Below are positions 1-8,112 of a stretch of DNA of 64,000 nt, piece after piece. The notes below the pieces were generated by a model. It ran no database searches and was not told the origin of the DNA. It was given only the letters and a program-made list of their open reading frames with translations. A program made the position numbers and the translations under genes. The stretch's first letter is position 1, and every line of letters begins with the position of its first letter. This DNA is from Allocoleopsis franciscana PCC 7113 (GTDB lineage: Bacteria; Cyanobacteriota; Cyanobacteriia; Cyanobacteriales; Coleofasciculaceae): NCBI RefSeq assembly GCF_000317515.1, contig NC_019738.1, positions 781,501 through 845,500 of the forward strand, written 5' to 3'.

Positions 1-301
1 CTTCGGAAGCCTTAGGTGCTGGAGGCTCTATGGCATTATCGTTGTCGTCTACACGCAAACGATCGCAGGGAATCGTATCTGAAAGGATGGCACTGGCCAT
101 CATGCCAGAGTGAATTTCCAATTGAGCTTTAGCCAGGGCTTCAAACACCAGGCGCTGTCCTGGAAACACAACACGCTCAAAATACCAGTTTGGAATGTTT
201 GTTATACGAGCGATCTGTATATGGCTAGTGGCATTCACATAGCAGCAGAGAATTTGTTGATTTTGGTTATCAGGTGGGAGAGGATCAAGGATTTGAGCCA
301 T
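1..301 (-). CDS. DUF1830 domain protein (3' end cut by window edge)
   Basis: The reverse strand from an ATG at 301-299 is open to the window edge, giving about 100 codons that begin MAQILDPLPP. The core reads CCYVNATSHIQIARI, then IPNWYFERVVFPGQRLVFEA, which is characteristic of the cyanobacterial DUF1830 family. These are short soluble proteins of unknown function found almost only in cyanobacteria. The C-terminal part seen here is acidic and proline-rich and the stop lies outside the window. The forward reading of the same bases is only a shadow. Confidence 0.85.
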   Translation of the reverse strand, partial: MAQILDPLPPDNQNQQILCCYVNATSHIQIARITNIPNWYFERVVFPGQRLVFEALAKAQLEIHSGMMASAILSDTIPCDRLRVDDNDNAIEPPAPKASE

Positions 302-826
302 AACTGCCAGTGCGATTAACGAATTTAGCTTTTTATTACATCCCTCAAGTTAGCACCTGCGATCCCCACTGGCTGTAAACCCCACTACCAATCACATTCT
401 CTCAACCTGGGCTATTTAGGAATTGGCAGGGGAATTTCCTAATTTTTTCGGCTTTTGCGCCTTTTTTAAGCAAAACTTGGGAAATTCAAGAAACAATGAA
501 GGCATCAGCCCACTGTATCTTACCCTGTGGTCTGATTAGTCTCACTTTTACTCTTTTTGGCTTCCTCAAAAAAAATACCACAGAGTTGAGAGAACTCGGT
601 AATCTTGTTAAAGTTAAGTTATATGAATAATTTTTTCAGAATTTGAGTGGCTCTCCCCGGTCAAACAGCGAGGATCGGTCAGAAGCAAGCGGACTCTGAA
701 AGTGGGGTAACAGCTCAAAACCCCTTCATCAAGCCAATACAACGCCATCTGATCTCATGATTACTCTAATGTTTATGTTTGAGTCAGTGACTTATAAAAA
801 AGAACATCCGTAACACAACGTTAACA
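302..826. other. 525-bp intergenic region between divergent genes
   Basis: This stretch separates the leftward DUF1830 gene from the rightward radical SAM gene, so promoters for both should lie here. It is AT-rich with several T and A runs. No tRNA, known riboswitch or strong terminator is evident. It contains one 44-codon open frame at 496-630, listed separately. Confidence 0.5.
496..630 (+). CDS. Candidate small membrane protein, 44 aa (weak)
   Basis: An ATG at 496 opens 44 codons ending with TAA at 628-630. The translation starts MKASAHCILPCGLISLTFTL and ends in a charged tail, so it has one hydrophobic stretch of about 15 residues with two cysteines. There is no clear Shine-Dalgarno sequence and I recognise no family. 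It may be chance. Confidence 0.18.
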   Translation: MKASAHCILPCGLISLTFTLFGFLKKNTTELRELGNLVKVKLYE

Positions 827-2407
827 ATGCCACAAAAAATCCTCTATGTTCGGCTTCCCTGCAACCCCATCTTTCCCATTGGTGTCGTTTACTTAGCCGA
901 TCACGTCCATAAGCTATTTCCCGAAGTTGAGCAGCGCATCTTTGACTTAGGAACGGTGCCTCCCCTCGATTTTGCCAACGCCCTTGATACCTGCGTAGAC
1001 GAGTTTCAACCCACCCTGTTGGTATTTTCTTGGCGTGATATTCAAATTTATGCGCCCGTAGGGGGACGAGGGGGCAACCCCCTACAAAATGCCTTTGAGT
1101 TTTACTATGCTCGCAACCCCTTGATCAAGCTCAGAGGAGCTTTGGGGGGGTTGCGTCTAGCCGCGTCTTACTACACGGAACTCTGGCGCAACCTCGGCTT
1201 AATTCGGCAAGGGGTCAAACGCGCTCAAAAATACCACCCAGAGGCGCGTGCCATTGTCGGTGGGGGGGCAGTGAGTGTGTTTTATGAACAACTGGAAAAT
1301 AAGCTCCCCACCAGAACCATTGTTTCCGTGGGTGAAGGGGAAGCCCTCCTAGAGAAAATTCTGCGAAATCAAGAGTTTCAGGATGAGCGCTGCTATGTGG
1401 TTGGGGAGACAAAACCACGAGATCGCTTAATCCATGAACAACCCGCCCCCCTAGAAAAAACCGCTTGTAATTACGATTACATCGAACAAATATGGCCTAG
1501 TTTTGATTATTACTTACAAGAAAACGACTTTTATATTGGTGTACAAACCAAGCGAGGTTGTCCGCACAACTGCTGCTATTGCGTCTATACCGTAGTGGAA
1601 GGCAAACAGGTACGGATTAACCCCGCTGCGGAAGTGGTAGCTGAAATGCGCCAGCTTTATGATCGTGGCGTTCGTAACTTCTGGTTTACCGACGCTCAAT
1701 TCATCCCGGCACGCAGGTTTATGGATGATGCCATTGAACTGTTGCAGAAAATTGACGATTCCGGCATGAATGATATTCATTGGGCGGCTTATATTCGGGC
1801 AGACAATTTAACGCCCCAATTGTGCGACCTAATGGTGAAAACCGGCATGAATTACTTTGAAATAGGCATCACCAGTGGTTCTCAAGAACTGGTGCGGAAG
1901 ATGCGGATGGGTTACAACTTGCGTACCGTCTTGCAAAACTGCCGGGATTTGAAAGCCGCTGGCTTTAACGACCTGGTTTCTGTCAACTACTCGTTTAATG
2001 TAATCGATGAACGACCGGAAACCATCCGTCAGACAATTGCCTATCATCGGGAGTTAGAGCGGATTTTTGGAGCGGATAAAGTGGAGCCTGCTATCTTCTT
2101 TATTGGGTTACAACCCCACACCCACCTGGAAGAGTATGCATTTGAAAATAATGTTCTCAATCGAGATTATGACCCAATGAGCTTAATGCCTTGGACAGCG
2201 AAGAAACTGCTGTGGAATCCAGAACCCTTAGGTTCGTTCTTCGGGGAAGTTTGTCTCCAAGCATGGCGGCAAAACCCGAATGACTTTGGGCGGGAAGTCA
2301 TGAAGATTCTTGAAGAACGATTGGGTTGTGCAGAGTTAGAGGAAGCGCTAACCGCTCCCCTTGAACCGAAACAGAAACAAGATAAACAACTGGTTACTGT
2401 TGCATAG
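827..2407 (+). CDS. B12-binding-type radical SAM protein
   Basis: The 526-residue product has an N-terminal part resembling the cobalamin-binding Rossmann region of B12-dependent radical SAM enzymes (LYVRLPCNPIFPIG..., then AIVGGGAVSVFYEQL and VSVGEGEALLEKIL). A radical SAM TIM barrel follows, with the 4Fe-4S motif CPHNCCYC (Cx3Cx2C) near residue 245. The barrel continues through FWFTDAQF and the YFEIGITSGSQELV segment. I recall a cyanobacterial family of this length and layout annotated as a photosystem II high-light acclimation radical SAM protein. I think this belongs there, but that name is memory and not proof. The substrate is unknown. The gene stands alone and is followed by a hairpin at 2414-2435. 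The ATG start has no strong ribosome-binding site. Confidence 0.85.
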   Translation: MPQKILYVRLPCNPIFPIGVVYLADHVHKLFPEVEQRIFDLGTVPPLDFANALDTCVDEFQPTLLVFSWRDIQIYAPVGGRGGNPLQNAFEFYYARNPLIKLRGALGGLRLAASYYTELWRNLGLIRQGVKRAQKYHPEARAIVGGGAVSVFYEQLENKLPTRTIVSVGEGEALLEKILRNQEFQDERCYVVGETKPRDRLIHEQPAPLEKTACNYDYIEQIWPSFDYYLQENDFYIGVQTKRGCPHNCCYCVYTVVEGKQVRINPAAEVVAEMRQLYDRGVRNFWFTDAQFIPARRFMDDAIELLQKIDDSGMNDIHWAAYIRADNLTPQLCDLMVKTGMNYFEIGITSGSQELVRKMRMGYNLRTVLQNCRDLKAAGFNDLVSVNYSFNVIDERPETIRQTIAYHRELERIFGADKVEPAIFFIGLQPHTHLEEYAFENNVLNRDYDPMSLMPWTAKKLLWNPEPLGSFFGEVCLQAWRQNPNDFGREVMKILEERLGCAELEEALTAPLEPKQKQDKQLVTVA

Positions 2408-2413
2408 GAACAT

Positions 2414-2435
2414 GGGCAACTCTTTCAAGTTGCCC
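2414..2435 (+). terminator. Hairpin after the radical SAM gene
   Basis: GGGCAACT (2414-2421) and AGTTGCCC (2428-2435) form a perfect 8-bp stem with a 6-nt loop, starting 7 bp after the stop codon. There is no long T run after it, so it is a weak intrinsic terminator or a stabilising hairpin. Confidence 0.5.
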
Positions 2436-2542
2436 GTACAATGACTGGAAAAGCAAGCGCTCTTTTTTTCGGTTACCTATTAGAGATTCTTTTTTAAGAG
2501 CGTCCTTTATATGTTTGTGGTTGGAGATTATAAAATCTAACA

Positions 2543-3943
2543 ATGCTGGAAGGTTCGATTTTACAAAAGTTAGAAGCAGCCCATCGAGGAAGTAAAAGAC
2601 CTCTAAACTTTGGGGTTTATTACAAAAACACACTCGTTGCTCTGTGCCATGCTCTGGAAGACTTCATTCTGGAGTCTGGCGGTACACCTCTGATGATTAC
2701 AGCTTTCCAGCGAGGTAAGTGGTATTTGCAAGAGGCAGAGCGTTATGGAGATTTAGCCGCGAAAGCTTCTCAGGTGGTGATTATGGCAGCAGCCGATGCT
2801 GGCTTTGCCGAACACCCGACAAGCCAACGGTCGAATGTGGAACTGGTGAGTCTGACACCGGATGATCCAGTGGCTCAAGAGTGGCACCTGATTATTTTGT
2901 CTGAAACGTACTCCGCGATGGTGCTCTGTCAAGAGTTATCGTCCACGGATTATGGGCCAACTGGAGTACCAGAAAATGACCTGGAACGCAAGTTCTACGG
3001 ATTTTGGACGTTTGAGGCTGAACTGGTACAAGAGACAATGGACTTAGCGATCGCCCATGTCGGTCGTTATGCTCCAGAATTACAGCAAGCCTTGAGGAGC
3101 CAAAAACAAAAGATTACCGCTGCCTATGGGACTAAACCAAGAGACGACATTGGCATAGTGGTGACCCGTGTGGTGGACTATCTTCAACATAGTCAAGAAG
3201 ATGTCTCTCACCTTGGGGAAAGCGAACTGTTTGCCTCGCCCATGCATGAACAGGCGTTGGAAGACAACCTGGTGTCTAGCGAGATGCAGGCATTTTTGCG
3301 GATGGCGCAGCTAATCGACCAAGCGAATGCAGCCAATCCCTTGGCGGCGGCAGAAATAGCAGCGCTCGCAGAATCCATGGGACAATTGCTGGATATCCCG
3401 TCGTGGCAATTGAAGCGTCTGCGTCTGGCGGCGTTGCTGCACGGATTGGGTTCTTCCTTCGTGACAGCGGTTCATTCCCAGGAAGAAGCTCCCAGTTGTC
3501 CTCTAACGACGGCAGTGCAGGCATTACGAGTGATGCCCCGCATGAGAGCGATCGCCCAAATTATCACTCATCAAACCGAGTGGTGGGATGGCACAGGTAC
3601 GCCTGCGGGGTTAGCTTATGATGCTATTCCTTTAGAATCGAGAATTTTAGGACTGGTGACCCACTTTCAGTGGCACGTCAGACAGCTACGGATGTCGCAA
3701 GAAGGAGAGGAGACCACGATTAATCTCGAAGAAACCTTATCCAAAGCGTTAGCTGAATGTCAGCGCCAAGCAGGCGAAGCGTTTGATCCCAAACTCATTG
3801 AAGCTCTATCTTTACTGGTTATGGGGATGCAACAGGGCATGAGCTTGCAGGTGAATCAACCTAAAATTGCAGCAGGGATGTGGTTGCTCGATTCCCATCC
3901 CAATGAAGAGTTGAAGGTTAGCAAGTTGAAGCTTCAAGATTAA
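2543..3943 (+). CDS. DICT sensory domain protein with degenerate HD-GYP-like domain
   Basis: The product is 466 residues. Residues about 15-170 match the DICT domain seen in cyanobacterial signalling proteins (RPLNFGVYYKNTLVALCHAL, later WHLIILSETYSAMVLCQEL and ERKFYGFWTFE). After a helical linker, residues about 265-420 resemble an HD-GYP phosphodiesterase: LRLAALLHGLGSSF in place of the HD dyad, then HQTEWWDGTGTP and ESRILGLVTHF. The HD dyad reads HG and the GYP segment reads GTP, so cyclic-di-GMP hydrolysis is doubtful. A sensory or scaffold role is inferred. The last codons (EELKVSKLKLQD) are encoded by a dispersed short repeat, so the C-terminus looks extended by repeat DNA. Confidence 0.8.
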   Translation: MLEGSILQKLEAAHRGSKRPLNFGVYYKNTLVALCHALEDFILESGGTPLMITAFQRGKWYLQEAERYGDLAAKASQVVIMAAADAGFAEHPTSQRSNVELVSLTPDDPVAQEWHLIILSETYSAMVLCQELSSTDYGPTGVPENDLERKFYGFWTFEAELVQETMDLAIAHVGRYAPELQQALRSQKQKITAAYGTKPRDDIGIVVTRVVDYLQHSQEDVSHLGESELFASPMHEQALEDNLVSSEMQAFLRMAQLIDQANAANPLAAAEIAALAESMGQLLDIPSWQLKRLRLAALLHGLGSSFVTAVHSQEEAPSCPLTTAVQALRVMPRMRAIAQIITHQTEWWDGTGTPAGLAYDAIPLESRILGLVTHFQWHVRQLRMSQEGEETTINLEETLSKALAECQRQAGEAFDPKLIEALSLLVMGMQQGMSLQVNQPKIAAGMWLLDSHPNEELKVSKLKLQD

Positions 3944-4012
3944 AACATTCAACTTTCAACCTTTTAAGGTTCAACGTTTATGTAGGTCAACCTAATTTTT
4001 TTGAGTTAAGTG

Positions 4013-4729
4013 ATGGAGATAGAAGCAATTCGCTCTGGGAAACTCAAGCAGCTGCCAGGAGTCGATTTAGAAGAGGAAGACCTTTCTGTCAGTCAACTGG
4101 AGCGTATTAACCTGGCTGGGGCGACACTGGCGGGAACCAATTTTTCGGGTTCCAATCTCAATGGTGCCCGTTTAGATGGCGCTAACTTGGTTGGAGCCAA
4201 ACTCGCCGCCGCCGATTTACGAGCCAATTTCCTCGGTGCCAACTTGATGCAAGCCGATTTGAGCAGTGCAGATTTGCGCGGCAGCAACCTCCGAGGTGCC
4301 AACTTGATGGGCGCAAAGCTGGCGAAGGCGACATTGGCCGGTGCGTTTTTGAGTGGTGCCAACCTGATGGGGGTGAACTTGCAGGGGGTTGATTTACGCG
4401 GTGCCGACCTGCGAGGTGCTAATCTCAACAGTGCTAATCTCAAAGGGGCTGATTTGTCTCAAGCGGATTTACAAGGAGCTAGCTTGAGTAATGCCAATCT
4501 GGAGGAGACAGACTTACGCGGTGCCAACCTCGCTGGTGCGAACTTGAGGGAGGCTAATCTCCTGTGCGCGGAGTTAGAGGGGGCTAATTTGGAGGGGGTT
4601 AATTTAGCGGAGGCTTGTTTAATTGGCACATCTCATGCAAAGGTAACCCCACCATTGGAACAGGTGAAAATTCCCTTGAGGCTGACTGAAATGGAGCCTA
4701 CTTCTGTCCAAGATTTCACACAAGAATAA
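4013..4729 (+). CDS. Pentapeptide-repeat protein
   Basis: From about residue 33 to 200 the protein is an almost unbroken run of A(D/N)LxG pentapeptides (GANLVGAKLAAADLRANFLG and so on). These are expected to fold as a right-handed quadrilateral beta-helix. The N-terminus (MEIEAIRSGKLKQLPGVDLE) and C-terminus lack repeats. No signal peptide or extra domain is present. Cyanobacteria carry many such genes and most have no assigned function. An ATG at 4013 is preferred over a GTG one codon upstream. The long open frame on the opposite strand is produced by the repeat bias. Confidence 0.9.
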   Translation: MEIEAIRSGKLKQLPGVDLEEEDLSVSQLERINLAGATLAGTNFSGSNLNGARLDGANLVGAKLAAADLRANFLGANLMQADLSSADLRGSNLRGANLMGAKLAKATLAGAFLSGANLMGVNLQGVDLRGADLRGANLNSANLKGADLSQADLQGASLSNANLEETDLRGANLAGANLREANLLCAELEGANLEGVNLAEACLIGTSHAKVTPPLEQVKIPLRLTEMEPTSVQDFTQE

Positions 4730-4761
4730 ACCTCTTGCACTAATAAAAAGAACTTCTTTCT

Positions 4762-4786
4762 ATCCCTTCCCATAACGGGGAGGGAT
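4762..4786 (+). terminator. GC-rich hairpin downstream of the pentapeptide gene
   Basis: ATCCCTTCCC (4762-4771) pairs with GGGGAGGGAT (4777-4786) around a 5-nt loop, with one G-T wobble. It sits 32 bp after the stop. No T run follows, so it may be a repeat-type hairpin serving as a transcript end. Confidence 0.45.
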
Positions 4787-4883
4787 CAAGGTTCATTTGT
4801 CTATTTCGGGGAATTGATAGCACAGTGAGACGTAGTTCAGGCTAAATGTAACAATTGGGTTAGTTCGTGTTGATAGGGTGATT

Positions 4884-5075
4884 ATGTCAGAAGAAGAGAA
4901 GACGGTAAATTTCAGAGTGTTTCTGTCAGAGTCGGAACGAACTCAATTTAAAGTCGCCTGTGCCAAGACTCGGACAACGATGAGTCAGCAGGCGGTGGCA
5001 TTGATTCGGGAATGGCTGAACACTCAGGAAAACGAAACACCCTCACCGAGTAATAAGGGTAAGGGGGCCGAATGA
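4884..5075 (+). CDS. Small ribbon-helix-helix-like protein
   Basis: The 63-residue product starts MSEEEKTVNFRVFLSESERT. A beta strand (VNFRVFLS) is followed by two helices (ERTQFKVACAKTRT and TMSQQAVALIREWLN), the arrangement of ribbon-helix-helix DNA-binding proteins of the ParG/CopG type. No partner gene (parA or toxin) lies next to it. The C-terminal tail is polar and disordered. The ATG at 4884 is chosen over the GTG two codons earlier, with AGGG upstream. Function as a regulator or partition protein is inferred from fold only. Confidence 0.6.
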   Translation: MSEEEKTVNFRVFLSESERTQFKVACAKTRTTMSQQAVALIREWLNTQENETPSPSNKGKGAE

Positions 5076-5213
5076 GGTGATGAGCTTAAGTCTCTAAAAA
5101 AATATGAGTGGGGAATGGATAAAATCTAGTTATTTTATTCAAGCCCCTTGATTGATGGAGAGGAGTTTGTCCGGCTATAGCTGGGTAACTTTATTATGAA
5201 AGGAGAACAAACT

Positions 5214-6065
5214 TTAGAGCCGTATTTTACCCGAATTCTTCCTGAAAGCCGATCGCTTCCTCATCCAAACAGCAAGAACACTCAAAAATAACAAACCCAT
5301 CACTCCCGCGATCGGGTTATTATCAACACCCGTAATCCAAGGAGAAACGTTGTTAGAATACTTCACCAATTGCCCTACATTAAGGATGTAATAAGCCCAA
5401 ACTAAACCCGCGTGCAAACCAATTGACAAACCCAAATGACCTCCAGATGACCGTTTCGCCCAAACTAACGTTAACCCTAGCAGTACTAAAGCGGGAAATG
5501 TTGGTAATGTGCGAATCACCTCTGAGAGAGGTTTGAGAAAGTGCAATATCGCAAAGATAATCGCATCAGCCCAAAGAGAGGCTTTAAGGGTATAGTCTCG
5601 TTGCAACTCATCCAACACCCAACCCCGAAACACCAATTCTTCTGCAAAACCAATACCGAGGGCACTGACAAATCCCTCTAAAATGACTTTAGCTAATACA
5701 GCTTGAGGGGTTTGGAATTGAATCCAACCGAGTAACCCTTCCACCACAAATAGGGAAAAGGTAAATAATAGACCAATACCCAATCCTTGGAGTAGGTCTA
5801 ACCCATTTTGCCGCGATCGCACCAACCCATACTGTCTCAGTAGATGCGATCGTCCATAAACGTTCTTTCCCCACCATCTCAGCAACAACAAAAATGCCCC
5901 GAACAATAGCCCCATCGTCAGAATGGTCACTAAGTTCGGGTCGTGAGCCAATAATAAATAAATGGGTGCCGCTACGGGTAGCCAAAGCAGCGATAAAATC
6001 ACCAGAAATATCCCCAGCCTTGCGGGTGCTGGGTATTGGGCAAATTGAGTAAGTTTAGATTTCAA
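5214..6065 (-). CDS. CPBP (Abi/CAAX-type) intramembrane glutamic endopeptidase
   Basis: The 283-residue protein is strongly hydrophobic with about eight membrane segments. It carries the CPBP motifs: EELVFRGWVLDEL (motif 1, with the catalytic EExxxR) near residue 140 and AILHFLKP (motif 2 His) near residue 172, with GLHAGLVWA later as the motif-3-like His. Members are intramembrane proteases; specific substrates in cyanobacteria are mostly unknown. The reading frame opens with TTG at 6065. The gene is convergent with the upstream RHH gene and 111 bp downstream of clpS on the same strand. Confidence 0.85.
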   Translation of the reverse strand: MKSKLTQFAQYPAPARLGIFLVILSLLWLPVAAPIYLLLAHDPNLVTILTMGLLFGAFLLLLRWWGKNVYGRSHLLRQYGLVRSRQNGLDLLQGLGIGLLFTFSLFVVEGLLGWIQFQTPQAVLAKVILEGFVSALGIGFAEELVFRGWVLDELQRDYTLKASLWADAIIFAILHFLKPLSEVIRTLPTFPALVLLGLTLVWAKRSSGGHLGLSIGLHAGLVWAYYILNVGQLVKYSNNVSPWITGVDNNPIAGVMGLLFLSVLAVWMRKRSAFRKNSGKIRL

Positions 6066-6176
6066 ACGGCTTGGGATGTGAGCAGTTGGCGAAGAACCAA
6101 AGATAGTATTTTAAACCAGGCTTTTAAACTTGAGGTTATGCCTACCCTCGACACCCTCAAGACAAATCTTAACCCC

Positions 6177-6458
6177 TTACTCATCCGGTTCAATCGTGCT
6201 GGTTAAACCGTGGTTCTTCAGCGTTTCGCAATAGAACTCCGCATGTTCTTGAGCACAAGTAATCACCAAGCCTATCCCCGTCATATGAGCTTCCATCATA
6301 ATGTTGACGGCTTGAGGCTGAGTTAGACTCGCTACTGTCGTCATTAAGGTTTGCACCACATGCTCCATTGAATTGAAGTCATCATTATGGAGCAAAACGC
6401 GATAGCGAGGCGCGTGTTTCCGGACGGTTGAACGCTTCTCAATTGTTTCGACAGACAC
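6177..6458 (-). CDS. clpS: ATP-dependent Clp protease adaptor ClpS
   Basis: The 93-residue protein matches the ClpS core: YRVLLHNDDFNSMEHVVQTL (substrate-binding pocket with the conserved NDD), MMEAHMTGIGLV and ITCAQEHAEFYCETL. ClpS delivers N-degron substrates to ClpC/ClpP in the cytoplasm. The length is typical. The GTG start at 6458 is supported by AGAGGA about 8 nt upstream. No clp gene lies beside it. Cyanobacteria often carry two ClpS paralogues and I cannot tell which this is. Confidence 0.92.
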   Translation of the reverse strand: MSVETIEKRSTVRKHAPRYRVLLHNDDFNSMEHVVQTLMTTVASLTQPQAVNIMMEAHMTGIGLVITCAQEHAEFYCETLKNHGLTSTIEPDE

Positions 6459-6761
6459 AACTCTATCCTCTTGTGTTCATAGGTTTGCATGGATTCCCGC
6501 TGAAACAGGGAAAGATACTCGCTTTGTCTTTATATTACTAAACATTGTGGGATTCAAGACAGTAGCAAGAGTAAATTGTTGCTACAAAATGAGCGCTAAA
6601 ATGCACATTGTCTTGAAATATGGTAAAGAGTGCAAGAACCTAAGCCAGTCAACCGAAGGTAAGGGCAAACGCGAAATTGCCACCTACAACTTTCAACCGG
6701 CAGCCTCCAACCCGCCAACCCCAGCTAAAATAAGAAAAGTTAACGTTAATTAACATTTCTC
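6459..6761. other. 303-bp intergenic region, no supported gene
   Basis: It separates leftward clpS from the rightward hydrolase gene and should hold both promoters. One open frame (6547-6753) has poor composition and no recognisable family, so I do not call it. No riboswitch or tRNA is seen. Confidence 0.5.
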
Positions 6762-7694
6762 GTGACGACACAGGCAATCCGAGAGACCGCAGCCAGCCCA
6801 GCACCCGGTACTTACTGGCAATGGCGGGGACAATCTATTTACTATGTACAAGCGGGGCAGAAACGATCAGGACGCCTCCCTTTACTGCTGATTCATGGCT
6901 TTGGCGCATCCACAGACCACTGGCGCAAGAATATTGCTGAACTTTGTAACGACTTTGACGTTTGGGCAATTGACTTGTTGGGATTTGGACGTTCAAGCAA
7001 ACCCGATTGGCAGTATGGGGGTGACTTGTGGCGAGACCAGTTGCATGACTTCATCACCGAGGTGATTGGTCAGTCCGTCGTGTTGGCGGGAAACTCTTTA
7101 GGTGGCTATTCAGCGCTGTGTGTTGCCGCCCAGCGTCCTAATACTGCCGCTGGTGTAGTGTTGCTCAACAGTGCTGGCCCTTTCACCGATACCAAGGTGC
7201 CGACTCAAAAGAGTCCCTTACAACAATTCATCGGCGACCTCACGCGGTCAGTTTTGCTGCAACCTTGGGCAAGTTTTCTCTTGTTTCAGTACGTGCGGCA
7301 ACGCTCAATGATTCGTAAAACCCTCTCCCAAGTGTATCTGGATCAGAGTGCGGTCACAGACCAGTTAGTGGAAGAGATTTACCGCCCCTCTTGCGATGAG
7401 GGTGCCCATAAAGTATTTGCCTCGGTGTTCAAATCTCCCCAAGGTGAAAAAATTGATGTTCTGTTAAACCAGCTAACCTGTCCCCTGTTACTGTTATGGG
7501 GAGAAGCTGACCCTTGGATGAATGCCAAACAGCGGGGGGCTATGTTCCGTCAATACTATCCTCAACTCACAGAACACTATCTCCAAGCTGGGCACTGTCC
7601 CCATGATGAGGTGCCAGAACAGGTGAATGCGATTCTACGAGATTGGATATTGGCGCTGGACCCAGTTGAAGCATCGAGTGCGAACGAACTTTGA
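6762..7694 (+). CDS. Alpha/beta hydrolase
   Basis: The 310-residue protein has the alpha/beta hydrolase fold: LLLIHGFGASTDHW (HG oxyanion-hole motif) near residue 42, the nucleophile elbow GNSLGGYS (Ser about residue 112), LLLWGEADPW (acid Asp about 250) and AGHCPHDEVPEQV (catalytic His about 276). A cytoplasmic hydrolase of unknown substrate is likely. The cyanobacterial group resembles chlorophyll-dephytylase-like hydrolases, but that is a loose impression. Translation starts at GTG 6762. A hairpin at 7716-7745 follows the stop. Confidence 0.85.
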   Translation: MTTQAIRETAASPAPGTYWQWRGQSIYYVQAGQKRSGRLPLLLIHGFGASTDHWRKNIAELCNDFDVWAIDLLGFGRSSKPDWQYGGDLWRDQLHDFITEVIGQSVVLAGNSLGGYSALCVAAQRPNTAAGVVLLNSAGPFTDTKVPTQKSPLQQFIGDLTRSVLLQPWASFLLFQYVRQRSMIRKTLSQVYLDQSAVTDQLVEEIYRPSCDEGAHKVFASVFKSPQGEKIDVLLNQLTCPLLLLWGEADPWMNAKQRGAMFRQYYPQLTEHYLQAGHCPHDEVPEQVNAILRDWILALDPVEASSANEL

Positions 7695-7715
7695 GGCGAG
7701 ACGAGACGAGATGAG

Positions 7716-7745
7716 ATCCCCGGCTTCTTTAAAAAAGTCGGGGAT
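7716..7745 (+). terminator. Probable terminator hairpin after the hydrolase
   Basis: ATCCCCGGCTT (7716-7726) pairs with AAGTCGGGGAT (7735-7745), an 11-bp stem with one G-T pair and a loop rich in T and A. It lies 22 bp past the stop codon, after a short GAGAC tandem run. Confidence 0.6.
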
Positions 7746-8112
7746 GTGAACTGCCAGCGTAATACTCTGAGCGCAGTAAAACCATTAATCTAAAAAAAAT
7801 TCCATTTTTCCTTATTTTTGCGACACTTCTAACTACAAAAAATACTTTTTTCAAAAAGACTCGCGGTATTACATGTCTTACTGATATTGTCAATAAATTC
7901 CCCATTCTCTGGACATTTTCCCCGCTTTCTGAAGCCTTGGTGTTTAAACCTAAAGGCAGCGGGGAAATTCCTTTTAAGATGCCCAGCCCACAATTAGAGA
8001 ATTTTCTTTCTTGTGGGATGGGCATCTTGCCCGTCTGAGCCATGCAAGTAAAATGCACAAAAGCTGTGACTACCAAGGATTGCCAATCATTGTATAGCTG
8101 TAGCCATCTTCA
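7746..8112. repeat. Intergenic region with an 18-bp REP-like inverted repeat (7976-8028)
   Basis: Arms at 7976-7993 and 8011-8028 are complementary over 18 positions with one mismatch (outer ends AAGATGCCCA and GGGCATCTT), around a 17-nt AT-rich loop. The GGGCATCTTGCCC core recurs in related form at 13383-13405 and 27740-27764. The rest of this stretch is AT-rich and no gene is supported; an open frame at 7729-8076 on the minus strand looks accidental. Confidence 0.6.

Noticed and set aside
110-319. 69-codon plus-strand open frame
   Set aside because: It is the antisense shadow of the DUF1830 gene, which has clear family sequence on the minus strand.
4093-4443. 116-codon minus-strand frame rich in Leu-Ala-Pro
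   Set aside because: It is produced by the repeat bias of the pentapeptide gene on the plus strand.
6547-6753. 68-codon plus-strand frame before the hydrolase
   Set aside because: Composition is not protein-like, no family is seen, and it lies in the promoter region of divergent genes.
7729-8076. 115-codon minus-strand frame
   Set aside because: It runs through the terminator and the REP-like hairpin and has no recognisable sequence.
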